Under the pieces are notes generated by a model. That model had not been told where the DNA came from. It was given only the letters and a program-made list of their open reading frames with translations, and did not search any database. Of a DNA stretch of 43,733 nt, positions 26,396 through 32,883 are shown piece after piece. Every line of letters begins with the position of its first letter. The first letter of the stretch is position 1. Source of the DNA: a virus; IMG/VR virus record IMGVR_UViG_3300044712_000245, positions 1 to 43,733 of that record, one strand, 5' to 3'. The translations under genes and the position numbers were made by a program.

Positions 26396-27097
26396 GTGAG
26401 TATCGTAAAATATGACAATGAAGTAAAGAACAATGGAGTAGCTAGAAAAGAGACTTCTAGTCTTATTATTGGACAACAGGGTGAGATAAATATTCCTGGG
26501 AATGTAGTAACACTTAATGCCACAAATGTCGCCCATATTGCTATTTCAAGAGTTGACCATGAGTTCCCTTATACAGAAACAGTATCTGGGGAAAGCAGAT
26601 ACCAATCATTCGAAAAGCCTCCAATTATTATGGCTTCTATATCAAATGGTGCTATATATCATTTAGACAGCCCATATTATACTTCAAGACAATACTGGAC
26701 TCCTTTTGATGCCAAATCAACTGTTTGGAATGACGGAACTACAATAGTTGAGGAATCTAGATTTAGTATCGTTACTCCTAAATATATTTATTTCTGCACA
26801 CTAACAGTGCGTCGTTCTGGTACTTACACTGGGCTATTGGGCGGCGGCACTCTTTACTATTATATGATGTTCCCAACATCCACTTCGCTAACAGGTGGAG
26901 ATAAGGGCGGACCAGGAACACCAACTGGAACATACTGTTTGTATGATTATTACACATATAATAAGTATAACGAGTTACAAAGAGCCATTACTGGTTCATT
27001 TGAACTTGGTTCTGGAACTATGGTTGGAATAGAAGAAATAGATAGCCCACTTATTAAGTACGACGATATTTTGTCTACAATAGACATACCTGAATAG
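26396..27097 (+). CDS. Tail-tip protein, 233 aa (GTG start)
   Basis: This is the last gene of the rightward unit. It starts with GTG after AGGAGG. The sequence is beta-rich with many Thr, Ser, Tyr and Gly, for example P-I-I-M-A-S-I-S-N-G-A-I-Y, and a Gly/Pro-rich stretch (G-D-K-G-G-P-G-T-P-T-G) near residue 185. No family is recognised. Position behind the tail-hub gene suggests a tip or receptor-binding accessory. Tandem hairpins end the unit 8 nt later. Confidence 0.62.
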   Translation: MSIVKYDNEVKNNGVARKETSSLIIGQQGEINIPGNVVTLNATNVAHIAISRVDHEFPYTETVSGESRYQSFEKPPIIMASISNGAIYHLDSPYYTSRQYWTPFDAKSTVWNDGTTIVEESRFSIVTPKYIYFCTLTVRRSGTYTGLLGGGTLYYYMMFPTSTSLTGGDKGGPGTPTGTYCLYDYYTYNKYNELQRAITGSFELGSGTMVGIEEIDSPLIKYDDILSTIDIPE

Positions 27098-27104
27098 TTA
27101 GTTC

Positions 27105-27173
27105 CTCCCAACTGGGAGTTTCTATATAGGGGCGTAGCCCCACAAACAAGGCCCTATCCTCCTGGGGCCTTTT
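27105..27173 (+). terminator. Stacked terminators of the rightward unit
   Basis: Three hairpins follow the last late gene: CTCCC-AACT-GGGAG then TTTCT (27105-27123), GGGGC-GTA-GCCCC (27129-27141), and AAGGCCC with GGGCCTT (27148-27154 / 27165-27171) ending in TTTT. The third is the best rho-independent terminator. The stack would stop late transcripts before they meet the leftward unit. Confidence 0.85.
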
Positions 27174-27175
27174 AT

Positions 27176-27200
27176 AATAAAAGACCGCCTAGGGAGGCGG
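27176..27200 (-). terminator. Terminator of the leftward unit
   Basis: On the minus strand CCGCCT-CCCT-AGGCGG (27200-27185) is followed by TCTTTTATT, a good rho-independent terminator. It faces the rightward terminators across a few bases, so the two units are separated. Confidence 0.82.
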
Positions 27201-27243
27201 CCAAAGAAAAGAGGTGTTATGAAAACACAAGCACTATCTTATT

Positions 27244-27603
27244 TTAGGTCATTGACTTAATATTGTCAAGCATTTCCTGCAGTTCAAAGTCCTTATATTT
27301 GTGAGGGGTTTTAAACTTCTGGTGGAGTTCTTCTAGGGCTTCTTTACCGAATTTCTTTTCGTACCAAGTGAAGTATGGGTATGGGTCAAACTCGTGCCTA
27401 TAATTACAGCCCCAACATTGACACCAGCAATTACCCTGTTCTGATATGTCCCACCTAGTAGAGTGAGCTACTCTTGAAAAGATGTGTCCACAACCAAGTC
27501 TTTCTGTTGAGCCACAAGTCACGCAGGCCTTATCTCTTGAGCGTACATAGGCAGAGACAGCCTTGTCTAGCTTATCTACTAACTTCTTTCGTTCTGATTT
27601 CAT
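27244..27603 (-). CDS. NinG-like recombination endonuclease
   Basis: This 119-aa protein has the motif order of lambda NinG/Rap-family proteins: a helix with L-D-K-A-V-S-A-Y-V-R-S-R-D, then C-V-T-C-G-S, G-C-G-H-I-F-S-R, R-W-D-I-S-E-Q-G-N-C-W-C-Q-C-W-G-C-N, and F-T-W-Y-E-K-K-F-G. NinG proteins act in recombination of branched DNA and have a zinc-bound HNH-like centre. It is the last gene of the leftward unit, with its start overlapping the upstream stop (ATGA). It probably helps resolve or trim replicating DNA before packaging. Confidence 0.85.
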   Translation of the reverse strand: MKSERKKLVDKLDKAVSAYVRSRDKACVTCGSTERLGCGHIFSRVAHSTRWDISEQGNCWCQCWGCNYRHEFDPYPYFTWYEKKFGKEALEELHQKFKTPHKYKDFELQEMLDNIKSMT

Positions 27604-27866
27604 CTAAACAATTCCAAGAACTCTTTAGGGGGTTCTTTTTGTTTTAAAATCAGTAAGGTGATACAAATAACTACAAGTGGTAGTGCGAAGATAGCTCTAA
27701 ATATCCTAGTAAGACCTGTCCATCTATTAACTGAACCGTGCTCTATCTTAGCGAGTTCTAGCTGTAGTTTTCTATCTTCTTGTTTATCTTTAAATCTAAT
27801 AGCTACTCTGTCCATCTCTTCACGACGACGAACTTCTAGCTCTTCGATTGACTCAGTGTGTATCAT
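27600..27866 (-). CDS. Small membrane protein with coiled coil, 88 aa
   Basis: Residues 5-50 are a highly charged helix (E-E-L-E-V-R-R-R-E-E-M-D-R), followed by one hydrophobic segment at about 58-75 (I-F-A-L-P-L-V-V-I-C-I-T-L-L-I-L). The segment ends in K-Q-K-E-P-P-K. It is coupled to its neighbours by 4-nt overlaps on both sides. Unknown function; a membrane-linked early protein, perhaps for superinfection control or lysis timing. Confidence 0.68.
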   Translation of the reverse strand: MIHTESIEELEVRRREEMDRVAIRFKDKQEDRKLQLELAKIEHGSVNRWTGLTRIFRAIFALPLVVICITLLILKQKEPPKEFLELFR

Positions 27867-28198
27867 AGTGCCTCCAATATCTTCTTTTTAATTCTATTCA
27901 TTACTTGGACTATACTAGCCTTACTAGCGTAGCCCAGTTCAATGCAAATATCTTCATAAGTCACGCCTTGCTCTATAAAATTTAAAACTTCTATCTCTCG
28001 CTCTGTTAGGAGCTTGTTTAGAAGTTTCTCTGGGTCTATTTTCATCATAATGTCTAATTTATCCTCTAAAGTGAGTTCTTTCCTTTCGTGAGGGTACATT
28101 AGTTTAGAGTGTAAGTTAATCTTGTCTCTTAATGAGAGAGCTTCATACTGCTCACTAGCATCTTTCCAAAGTACAGAATCTTTTATCCCTCCAAGCAT
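27863..28198 (-). CDS. Helix-turn-helix regulator (sigma region 4/LuxR-like)
   Basis: This 111-aa protein has a C-terminal DNA-binding domain at about 62-111: L-T-E-R-E-I-E-V-L-N-F-I-E-Q-G, then T-Y-E-D-I-C-I-E-L-G-Y-A and A-S-I-V-Q-V-M-N-R-I-K-K-K. It resembles the sigma-70 region 4 or GerE/LuxR helix-turn-helix, including the R-E-x-E-V-L start. The N-terminus is helical and unrecognised. It may switch transcription from early to late genes by binding host RNA polymerase or late promoters, as middle-late regulators do in other phages. It lies in the distal part of the early unit. Confidence 0.75.
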   Translation of the reverse strand: MLGGIKDSVLWKDASEQYEALSLRDKINLHSKLMYPHERKELTLEDKLDIMMKIDPEKLLNKLLTEREIEVLNFIEQGVTYEDICIELGYASKASIVQVMNRIKKKILEAL

Positions 28199-28199
28199 C

Positions 28200-28535
28200 C
28201 TAGCTCCTTTTAAATAATTCTGTTTCAGCCTTAGCTAGTGTCTGAATCAGGTTTATCTTATCGTTAATTATTTTATATCTTCCATACGCTAAGTCGTAAG
28301 CCTCTTTAAATTCTCTAGTATGAAATTCTGTGTAGAACTTTCTATCTGACTCCGTAGTTTTGGGACCCTTAATCATCTGATAGCGATTCTTTTGCTCTGT
28401 CCAGATTCGGTCTTTTTCTGCCATATCTCGGTAGGCTTCATACCTATAGGCATCAAGGTCTCTAGCTAGTCCGTTGAGTTGCGTTAAATCATCTGGTATA
28501 CGAGTACTTAGTAATATATCTAGTTTTTCGTTCAT
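28200..28535 (-). CDS. Hypothetical helical protein, 111 aa
   Basis: A fully helical, charged protein with two long amphipathic stretches (L-D-A-Y-R-Y-E-A-Y-R-D-M-A-E-K-D and E-F-K-E-A-Y-D-L-A-Y-G-R-Y-K). A K-G-P-K-T-T break lies in the middle. It starts with ATG after GGAGGG and sits just below a candidate promoter. I do not recognise it. It is close to the regulator gene and may belong with it. Confidence 0.65.
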   Translation of the reverse strand: MNEKLDILLSTRIPDDLTQLNGLARDLDAYRYEAYRDMAEKDRIWTEQKNRYQMIKGPKTTESDRKFYTEFHTREFKEAYDLAYGRYKIINDKINLIQTLAKAETELFKRS

Positions 28536-28549
28536 TATATCCCTCCACG

Positions 28550-28591
28550 TTGTATACTGTTATTGTACATCTGTTTTGTACACTATGTCAA
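28550..28591 (-). promoter_or_regulatory. Candidate promoter with three 13-bp-spaced repeats
   Basis: The plus strand carries TTGTA(T/C)A(C/A) at 28550, 28563 and 28576, exactly 13 bp apart. On the minus strand TTGACA (28591-28586) and TACAAT (28567-28562) form a sigma-70-like pair with an 18-bp spacer overlapping the repeats. It would drive the 111-aa genes downstream and could be an operator. The repeats cover the last codons of the HExxH gene. Confidence 0.5.
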
Positions 28592-28835
28592 GTAGAATTT
28601 TAGTTAATTTGCGTACACTATTTTCAGTGAGTTCAGGAAAGGAAACGTGGCACAATTCGTGGACAATATCCTCTTCTGTGAGCTTTCTGTCGTGATAGAT
28701 TGTAAAGCCACTTCCCTCCAAGCATACCCCTACAAATCGATAGGGTCGGTTGTATTCGTTTGTTACCTGAGACTTTCTGATTCTAAAAGTCTTGACTGGT
28801 TTATTTATTCCTAATATTTCTTTCCACTTTTCCAT
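28560..28835 (-). CDS. HExxH-motif mini-protein (putative metalloprotease)
   Basis: This 91-aa protein has H59-E-L-C-H63 in D-I-V-H-E-L-C-H-V-S-F, the zinc-protease motif, on a helix followed by a C-terminal helix with Glu68 and Glu71 as possible third ligand. The N-terminal half is beta-rich (F-V-G-V-C-L-E-G-S-G-F-T-I-Y-H). The set of a short strand domain then HExxH resembles minimal gluzincin-like or ImmA-like folds, but is smaller than usual. The start chosen is ATG at 28835, after AGGAGGGATT; an upstream in-frame ATG at 28856 has no ribosome site. It overlaps the HNH gene by 25 nt. It might cleave a host regulator or be a catalytically weak relic. Confidence 0.62.
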   Translation of the reverse strand: MEKWKEILGINKPVKTFRIRKSQVTNEYNRPYRFVGVCLEGSGFTIYHDRKLTEEDIVHELCHVSFPELTENSVRKLTKILLDIVYKTDVQ

Positions 28836-29224
28836 AATCCCTCCTGAACTAAACAATATTTATGTCCAACCATAATCATTTTTCTGTGTTCATCCCAGTG
28901 ACAGTCATGACACAATGTCGTTAAATTTTCTAAATCATGATTATCTTTATTACCATCAATGTGGTGTATGTGTAGGTTATCTGAAGTACTACAAGCTGTG
29001 CACATATAGTTATCTCGATTAAAGCACCGACCTCTTCCTCCACCATACTTCCCAGCAACATTATATCTTCTTATTTTATCTGGATTGCTTCTATGCCAAT
29101 TTCTCCAATATACTCTTAACCTATCACTATTATTTTGAGACCATATAAGTTTATAGCATCGCTCACAAATATCTCCATTGTATGATAATTTATCAACTTC
29201 TGTATCACAATTTTTACATATCAT
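28811..29224 (-). CDS. HNH endonuclease, 137 aa
   Basis: An N-terminal zinc-ribbon (C-K-N-C, then C-E-R-C) is followed by a basic linker and an HNH core: Y-M-C-T-A-C, L-H-I-H-H-I-D-G-N-K-D-N-H-D-L-E-N-L, L-C-H-D-C-H. This is the common phage homing-type nuclease. I chose the start at 29224 (MICKNC), after AAGGAAAA, over the ATG at 29251. Unlike the late-operon HNH gene it is on the same strand as its neighbours. It overlaps the HExxH gene and the previous stop closely. Confidence 0.88.
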   Translation of the reverse strand: MICKNCDTEVDKLSYNGDICERCYKLIWSQNNSDRLRVYWRNWHRSNPDKIRRYNVAGKYGGGRGRCFNRDNYMCTACSTSDNLHIHHIDGNKDNHDLENLTTLCHDCHWDEHRKMIMVGHKYCLVQEGLWKSGKKY

Positions 29225-29418
29225 AGTAGTTTTCCTTGTACGTTCCACCATTTACTATCTAACACTTCTGGCATATCCTCTACTGTTAGCTTCTTTCCGT
29301 GTACTAGGTTATACGCCTTTTGTAGTCTTATTGCTTGTTCCTTTGGTAGACTTCCCTTGAGTCTTCCGAGTGCTAGAGGAGACATTTCTTTTAGCTTTTG
29401 TCTTTGTTCCTCGGTCAT
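29221..29418 (-). CDS. Small helical protein, 65 aa, nested 5' overlap
   Basis: A 65-aa protein rich in Leu, Lys and Glu, with M-S-P-L-A-L-G-R-L-K-G near the start and D-S-K-W-W-N-V near the end. The start has the strong site GCAGGAGGTAG eight bases ahead. Its first 110 nt overlap the 3' end of the 238-aa gene in another frame. Its end overlaps the HNH start. Function unknown. Confidence 0.65.
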   Translation of the reverse strand: MTEEQRQKLKEMSPLALGRLKGSLPKEQAIRLQKAYNLVHGKKLTVEDMPEVLDSKWWNVQGKLL

Positions 29419-30025
29419 CTTCTACCTCCTGCAATCTCCTTAGTATATTTGAATTAAATATGAGTTGTTGTTCAAAAAAGTTTCCGTACATCTCTAGCGT
29501 TCTATCTCTATCTTTAAACATCTGTAAAAACGAATATTCTGAATCTGCCAAATCTTCGGTAAGCGTTCTTATATCACCTTCTAGGTCGTCAAGACGGTCT
29601 TCTAAAAGTTCTGCGTTATTTTCTGCCTTAATTATTCTGTGCTTTAATAGATTGTCGCACTCCATAAGTGTAACGTGTGGGTCATACTCATAAGGCTTAT
29701 CACACGAAAAATGTATAACTCCTTCGCTGACTTTTGTGGTATGGCCCCATGGTTTAGTTACCTCTTCTCCACAATTAGTACATGTTCCGTGAAATGTATC
29801 TTCTTGGGTTTCTTGGTCAAGTCTTATGGTCCATTCAAGTTCATGAGGACATTTATATTTCGGATTAGCTATCTCTATCCCCTTATCCCATTCCTTTTCT
29901 AGCTCCTCGCAACTCTTTTTGTACTCTAAATACTCGGAGTATTCTTCTGCGCTAAGTATATGACCAGTACAAGTGTCTATCATGTCTTTGTACATATTTT
30001 CAAATTGTTTTCTTGTTATCCACAT
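29309..30025 (-). CDS. Zinc-ribbon and coiled-coil protein, 238 aa
   Basis: Residues about 58-110 carry Cys pairs (K-C-P-H-E and C-T-N-C-G-E-E-V, later F-S-C-D-K-P) that could bind zinc. Residues about 125-200 are a long coiled coil (E-N-N-A-E-L-L-E-D-R-L-D-D-L-E-G-D-I). The last 30 residues are Lys/Thr/Ser low complexity (K-S-T-K-G-T-S-N-K-T-T-K-G-V) and are encoded where the 65-aa gene overlaps. No family recognised. The basic tail may bind nucleic acid. The start has AGGAGGATAAATAAA ahead of ATG. Confidence 0.65.
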   Translation of the reverse strand: MWITRKQFENMYKDMIDTCTGHILSAEEYSEYLEYKKSCEELEKEWDKGIEIANPKYKCPHELEWTIRLDQETQEDTFHGTCTNCGEEVTKPWGHTTKVSEGVIHFSCDKPYEYDPHVTLMECDNLLKHRIIKAENNAELLEDRLDDLEGDIRTLTEDLADSEYSFLQMFKDRDRTLEMYGNFFEQQLIFNSNILRRLQEVEDDRGTKTKAKRNVSSSTRKTQGKSTKGTSNKTTKGV

Positions 30026-30026
30026 T

Positions 30027-30308
30027 TTATTTATCCTCCTTAATAACCGTTAAGTCATCATAAAACACTTTTTCTTTTAACTTCCCGTTTTTATACAATT
30101 CTGTTTTTCCGATAGATTCAGCTTTATTGCCAGATTTTTTGACCCAGAATTGATATGTTCCAACAATATTAGAATATTTGCGTGTAATTAGTTTTTCTAT
30201 CTTTATATGTACATCTGTTTCACTAACCGCAAAGTACATTTTCTGCTTATCTAGCTTGTTGATTATTAAGACACAAGTCTCTACTATAAATCTTTTTACT
30301 TTCCACAT
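30027..30308 (-). CDS. Hypothetical protein, 93 aa
   Basis: A small basic protein with N-terminal hydrophobic helix (F-I-V-E-T-C-V-L-I-I) followed by alternating strands and Lys-rich segments (I-K-I-E-K-L-I-T-R-K-Y). It has a good GGAGG site and overlaps the next gene by 13 nt. Not recognised. Confidence 0.6.
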   Translation of the reverse strand: MWKVKRFIVETCVLIINKLDKQKMYFAVSETDVHIKIEKLITRKYSNIVGTYQFWVKKSGNKAESIGKTELYKNGKLKEKVFYDDLTVIKEDK

Positions 30309-30649
30309 GTTTCCTCCAATCTCTCTCTGATTAACTCAATAAGCTCTATATTAAACAGGCAGGCTGCTGCGTGGTCTTCATCTCTATCATCTCTTAGAAA
30401 CGCTCTAAAGTGTCTCCATAAGCTCTGAATAGCTCTTTCTAGTTCTTCTTCGGTTCTAGCGTTTTCGTGGTTTCTAGGTGCGTATTTCTGTGCCCCTCTA
30501 GTTAAGAGTTCAGCCCATCTATCTAACATTGGGTGTTTACAATCTTTCGGGATTAAGAGGTCATATCTTACCTTGTCTTGGTCATCATCCCTCATCATTC
30601 CAGTTGAGTAAGTTTTGCGTTCACCACTACTTAGTGTTTTGTATTTCAT
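30296..30649 (-). CDS. dATP/dGTP diphosphohydrolase-like protein
   Basis: This 117-aa protein matches the N-terminal domain family of phage dATP/dGTP diphosphohydrolases (DUF5664/MazG-like). It shows K-V-R-Y-D-L-L-I-P, then L-T-R-G-A-Q-K-Y-A-P-R-N-H, S-L-W-R-H-F-R-A-F-L-R and D-E-D-H-A-A-A-C-L-F-N-I-E-L-I-E. The acidic residues of the helices would bind metal and the nucleotide. Such enzymes cleave purine dNTPs to monophosphates; some help phages that replace adenine, others balance pools. No other base-modification gene is seen here, so pool control or defence evasion is more likely. It lies next to the exonuclease. Confidence 0.78.
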   Translation of the reverse strand: MKYKTLSSGERKTYSTGMMRDDDQDKVRYDLLIPKDCKHPMLDRWAELLTRGAQKYAPRNHENARTEEELERAIQSLWRHFRAFLRDDRDEDHAAACLFNIELIELIRERLEETCGK

Positions 30650-30657
30650 TATTCCTC

Positions 30658-31419
30658 CTATATATAGTTAGGTTTGTCAAAATCTTTCTCTGCTTGGCGT
30701 TCTTTCAGCCAGCTTCTACAATCGTTGCAATATACTCTATGATATGTACAGGTCTTGGTTCTTTCATATCCCCGATATTGTAGTGAATGACCACCACACT
30801 TAGGACAAGCTTCTCGGTCATTTATGAATGTGGCGATATTGGGGTGAGCAATAAACGGTCTAATTTTAAGGTATAGTTTTTCTAGTAAATTTACATCTTG
30901 TTTGCAGTAGCGAATCATCTTTCTCCAAGAATCTTCACATCCATCCAGACAAGCCCTCCAAAGGTCTGCGTGCTTATCTTGGGTTTTAGAGCCAAGCTCT
31001 AGTTTCTGGCAAAGGTTATTTAGTGAGTTAGAGCCATTCTTAAACTTGCTACGGGCTTCTGTTAAGGTGTCAATCGTGTGATACGGGCTTACTGGTCCCA
31101 AATCGTGGACTAAGAATCTTTCATTAGCTACTTTATTGTCGAATTTTTTGGCATTATGAGCGATTACTATATCGGCTTCATTTAGTAATTCCCAGAGCTT
31201 TTCGACAACTTCTCGGTCATCGTGTCTGTTTTTCTTGTAGCCCTTAAAGTCTGTTTGAGAGACTACTCTTGTTGGGCTTCCTAGCCACTTATAGGCAAAA
31301 CACATTATGTGTGGTTCTCTTTCGACTCGTATAACATTGGTTTGCCATTGACCGTAAGTCCAACCTAGCGTAGGCGAAATCTCTAAGTCATAGACGAGTA
31401 TCTTTATTTGATTTTTCAT
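30658..31419 (-). CDS. DEDDy 3'-5' exonuclease with zinc ribbon
   Basis: This 253-aa protein has an RNase H-like exonuclease domain of the DnaQ/PolB-exonuclease type: Asp11 and Glu13 (V-Y-D-L-E-I), Asp94 in H-N-A-K-K-F-D, and Tyr171/Asp175 in Y-C-K-Q-D-V, the DEDDy set. The C-terminal 50 residues hold a four-Cys zinc site (Cys205, Cys208, Cys231, Cys234). It would trim 3' ends of DNA or RNA; without a phage polymerase it may act in recombination or host DNA breakdown. The start has AGGAGGGAA ahead. Upstream lies a hairpin-rich leader. Confidence 0.88.
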   Translation of the reverse strand: MKNQIKILVYDLEISPTLGWTYGQWQTNVIRVEREPHIMCFAYKWLGSPTRVVSQTDFKGYKKNRHDDREVVEKLWELLNEADIVIAHNAKKFDNKVANERFLVHDLGPVSPYHTIDTLTEARSKFKNGSNSLNNLCQKLELGSKTQDKHADLWRACLDGCEDSWRKMIRYCKQDVNLLEKLYLKIRPFIAHPNIATFINDREACPKCGGHSLQYRGYERTKTCTYHRVYCNDCRSWLKERQAEKDFDKPNYI

Positions 31420-31459
31420 TTCCCTCCTTTATATATAATTCCCTCTAAATAAAGCTGGT

Positions 31460-31567
31460 CGGCCCCCTTGGTCTCCTCCCTTTTGGGGACTTGATTGTCC
31501 TCAGGGGCCGATATGGTGAGCAGTTTCCCTCGTGCTCAGGAGGCCAACCTTCTGGGAAGTATCCCAG
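31460..31567 (-). ncRNA. Structured leader or small RNA region
   Basis: This gap between two genes folds strongly on paper. CGGCCCC and GGGGCCG close a 51-nt element (31460-31510) with an inner GAGGAC-GTCCCC stem. GAGCA and TGCTC form a second hairpin (31517-31536). CTGGGA-AGTA-TCCCAG is a perfect third hairpin (31552-31567) directly behind the next gene's stop. It could be a leader, an RNA-processing site or a small RNA; the stem-loops lack T-runs. Confidence 0.4.
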
Positions 31568-31774
31568 TTAGTCAGTTCGTAGGCGCTCAGCTTGGTCATG
31601 CAGTCGCTTGATGCTTGCGATAGAGCTTCGTGCTGCCACGTTGAAGACAGCTTCAGCTTTTGAGGCTCGTTCTTGCTTGTACTTCTGGCAAGGATACTCG
31701 CAGCTAAAGAACTTGTGTGGTGTGTCTACCTTGCAGTCAACGCAACAATCGGGAGCTTCGAATGAGTCTTTCAC
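31568..31774 (-). CDS. Small Cys-rich protein, 68 aa (GTG start)
   Basis: This 68-aa protein has four Cys in its first half plus two more (P-D-C-C-V-D-C, S-C-E-Y-P-C-Q-K-Y), suggesting a zinc knuckle, then a helical tail (A-S-I-K-R-L-H-D-Q-A-E-R-L). The start is GTG at 31774 after AAGGAGGTG; no ATG is available. The gene is richer in G and C than the genes on either side. Unknown function. Confidence 0.66.
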   Translation of the reverse strand: MKDSFEAPDCCVDCKVDTPHKFFSCEYPCQKYKQERASKAEAVFNVAARSSIASIKRLHDQAERLRTD

Positions 31775-31810
31775 GTTACACCTCCTTAGGATTTGCCATG
31801 ACCATTCGGT

Positions 31811-32113
31811 CTAAAAGAGACGCTTACCGTAAGGCACGAGAGACTTGCAATAGCAACACATCTCAGCGAACCCGCAAACCTCGTAGTGGCACGCCCTGTC
31901 GTGTGGATTTCTCCACTTGCAGTTGTGGTCGAAGTGCGAGTTGTAGGCCTTGTGGACGCTGATAAGAACGAGTGTGATGATGTTCTCGTCGTCCCTGTAA
32001 AGCCGCTTCGGATGGTAAAAATGATGCCTGTTCTTAGCACCAGACTGTTCCATCCTTGCCCTGGGCTGACGATAACGCTTCTTCTTGGCCTTTTTACGAG
32101 CCAATCCCCCCAC
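31811..32113 (-). CDS. Basic His/Cys-rich protein, HNH-like, up to 100 aa
   Basis: The protein has an Arg/Lys-rich N-terminus (A-R-K-K-A-K-K-K-R-Y-R) and a central R-H-H-F-Y-H-P-K-R followed by H-K-A-Y-N-S-H-F-D-H-N-C and a Cys-rich end (E-V-C-G-F-A-E-M-C-C-Y-C). This may be a degenerate HNH/zinc fold. The start is uncertain: GTG at 32113 sits too near AAGGGGG, and TTG at 32104 has better spacing. Overlapping frames in both strands are present, but this one alone has sensible composition. Higher G+C than its surroundings suggests a different origin. Confidence 0.5.
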   Translation of the reverse strand: MGGLARKKAKKKRYRQPRARMEQSGAKNRHHFYHPKRLYRDDENIITLVLISVHKAYNSHFDHNCKWRNPHDRACHYEVCGFAEMCCYCKSLVPYGKRLF

Positions 32114-32118
32114 CCCCT

Positions 32119-32358
32119 TCAGATTGAATAATCGGCTGGATACTTGTAGGCGGGAACTTCGTAGTCGAGTTCGAGGTCTAAAAGTTCATAGGCCTCGTCT
32201 AGCTGCTTATAGACAGTTTCGATAGCTTCCATGAGAGTCAGGTAGACAATCATGGCTTGGGGATACGAGACAGCGTTCTCTTGCATGAACTTAGCGAGAT
32301 AGCAAACTATCTCCTGAACTTGAGTCAGATTGTCCGACTCTTGTGTAAAATCGTACAT
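32119..32358 (-). CDS. Acidic helical protein, 79 aa
   Basis: An acidic all-helix protein (Q-V-Q-E-I-V-C-Y-L-A-K-F-M and E-A-I-E-T-V-Y-K-Q-L-D-E-A-Y-E-L-L) ending in a Tyr/Pro-rich tail. It has an excellent AAGGAGGAG ribosome site. The acidic surface recalls small DNA-mimic or anti-host proteins, but that is only a guess. First gene of a G+C-richer block of three. Confidence 0.66.
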   Translation of the reverse strand: MYDFTQESDNLTQVQEIVCYLAKFMQENAVSYPQAMIVYLTLMEAIETVYKQLDEAYELLDLELDYEVPAYKYPADYSI

Positions 32359-32718
32359 TTCTGACTCCTCCTTATTTAGTAGTAACTCTCTTACTGAGAG
32401 AGAATGTCCTCAGTAGCGAACCATACGGTTACTTTCTGAGGTCTTCTGGGCTGATTCGTGGAATCGGTTGTGAGCCGCACCGCCCGAGGTTTCCAACTCT
32501 TTGTATATGCTACGGGGACAGAACACTACTCTGAACTTGCGACCTATCTTACGCTTAGGCTAACGTCTCTCCCATTAAGAGAATTACTACTTTTGTGTAT
32601 GTGCTATGAACCTTATGTTCATCAAGGGCGAGGTATACTAGCCTGAGTCCTTTGGTTCTTTGTGTAGCTATTGCACAGCACCGTCTCTCTCAGCTTCTCG
32701 CCTTTGTTGCTTATAAGG
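32359..32718. other. 360-bp gap with hairpins, no credible gene
   Basis: No open frame here has a ribosome site or coherent composition. The gap has CTCTC-TTACT-GAGAG, CCTCAG...CTGAGG enclosing AACC-ATAC-GGTT (near 32413-32440), GATTC-GTG-GAATC, and ATGAAC-CTTAT-GTTCAT (near 32604-32620). No tRNA fold is evident. It may encode an untranslated RNA or be the remnant of a lost gene. Confidence 0.4.
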
Positions 32719-32883
32719 TTATTTATCTTCCTCCCTCAATAGAGATTCATAGTATGTGAGTTTCTTTATAGCCCGCTCTATTCTTTTCTCTGCTCTAAAA
32801 AATCCGAATATATATTTCGAGAAGTTAGGACTCGTAACAAGGAATCCGTCTATTGTTATTAGTGGCTCTACTTTTATTTTCAT
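32719..32883 (-). CDS. Small basic protein, 54 aa
   Basis: This 54-aa frame begins MKIKVEPLITIDGFLVTSPN, continues F-S-K-Y-I-F-G-F-F-R and ends in a charged helix (E-K-R-I-E-R-A-I-K-K-L). Its ATG overlaps the upstream TGA (ATGA), and AGGAGGACA lies just ahead. Two or three short hydrophobic runs could touch the membrane. Unknown function. Confidence 0.65.
   Translation of the reverse strand: MKIKVEPLITIDGFLVTSPNFSKYIFGFFRAEKRIERAIKKLTYYESLLREEDK

Noticed and set aside
27219-27260. 13-codon rightward frame MKTQALSYFRSLT behind the terminators
   Set aside because: It has a weak GAGGTG site but lies beyond the late terminators and over the end of the NinG-like gene.
30296-30649. Evidence for an adenine-replacing (Z) genome
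   Set aside because: A dATP/dGTP diphosphohydrolase-like protein alone is not enough; no PurZ-like synthetase or matching polymerase is present.
31717-32131. Three rightward frames opposite the small basic gene, and a leftward 84-aa Thr/Ser-rich frame at 31786-32040
   Set aside because: They are mutually overlapping shadows of the G+C-richer block; Thr/Ser/Arg-rich translations and no ribosome sites.
32458-32646. 62-aa rightward frame in the 360-bp gap
   Set aside because: No ribosome site, orientation against the unit, and it runs through hairpins.
32380-32710. tRNA gene in the hairpin-rich gap
   Set aside because: Short stems and a GGTTCG-like stretch are present, but no cloverleaf with acceptor, anticodon and T arms can be drawn. 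No tRNA is seen elsewhere either.
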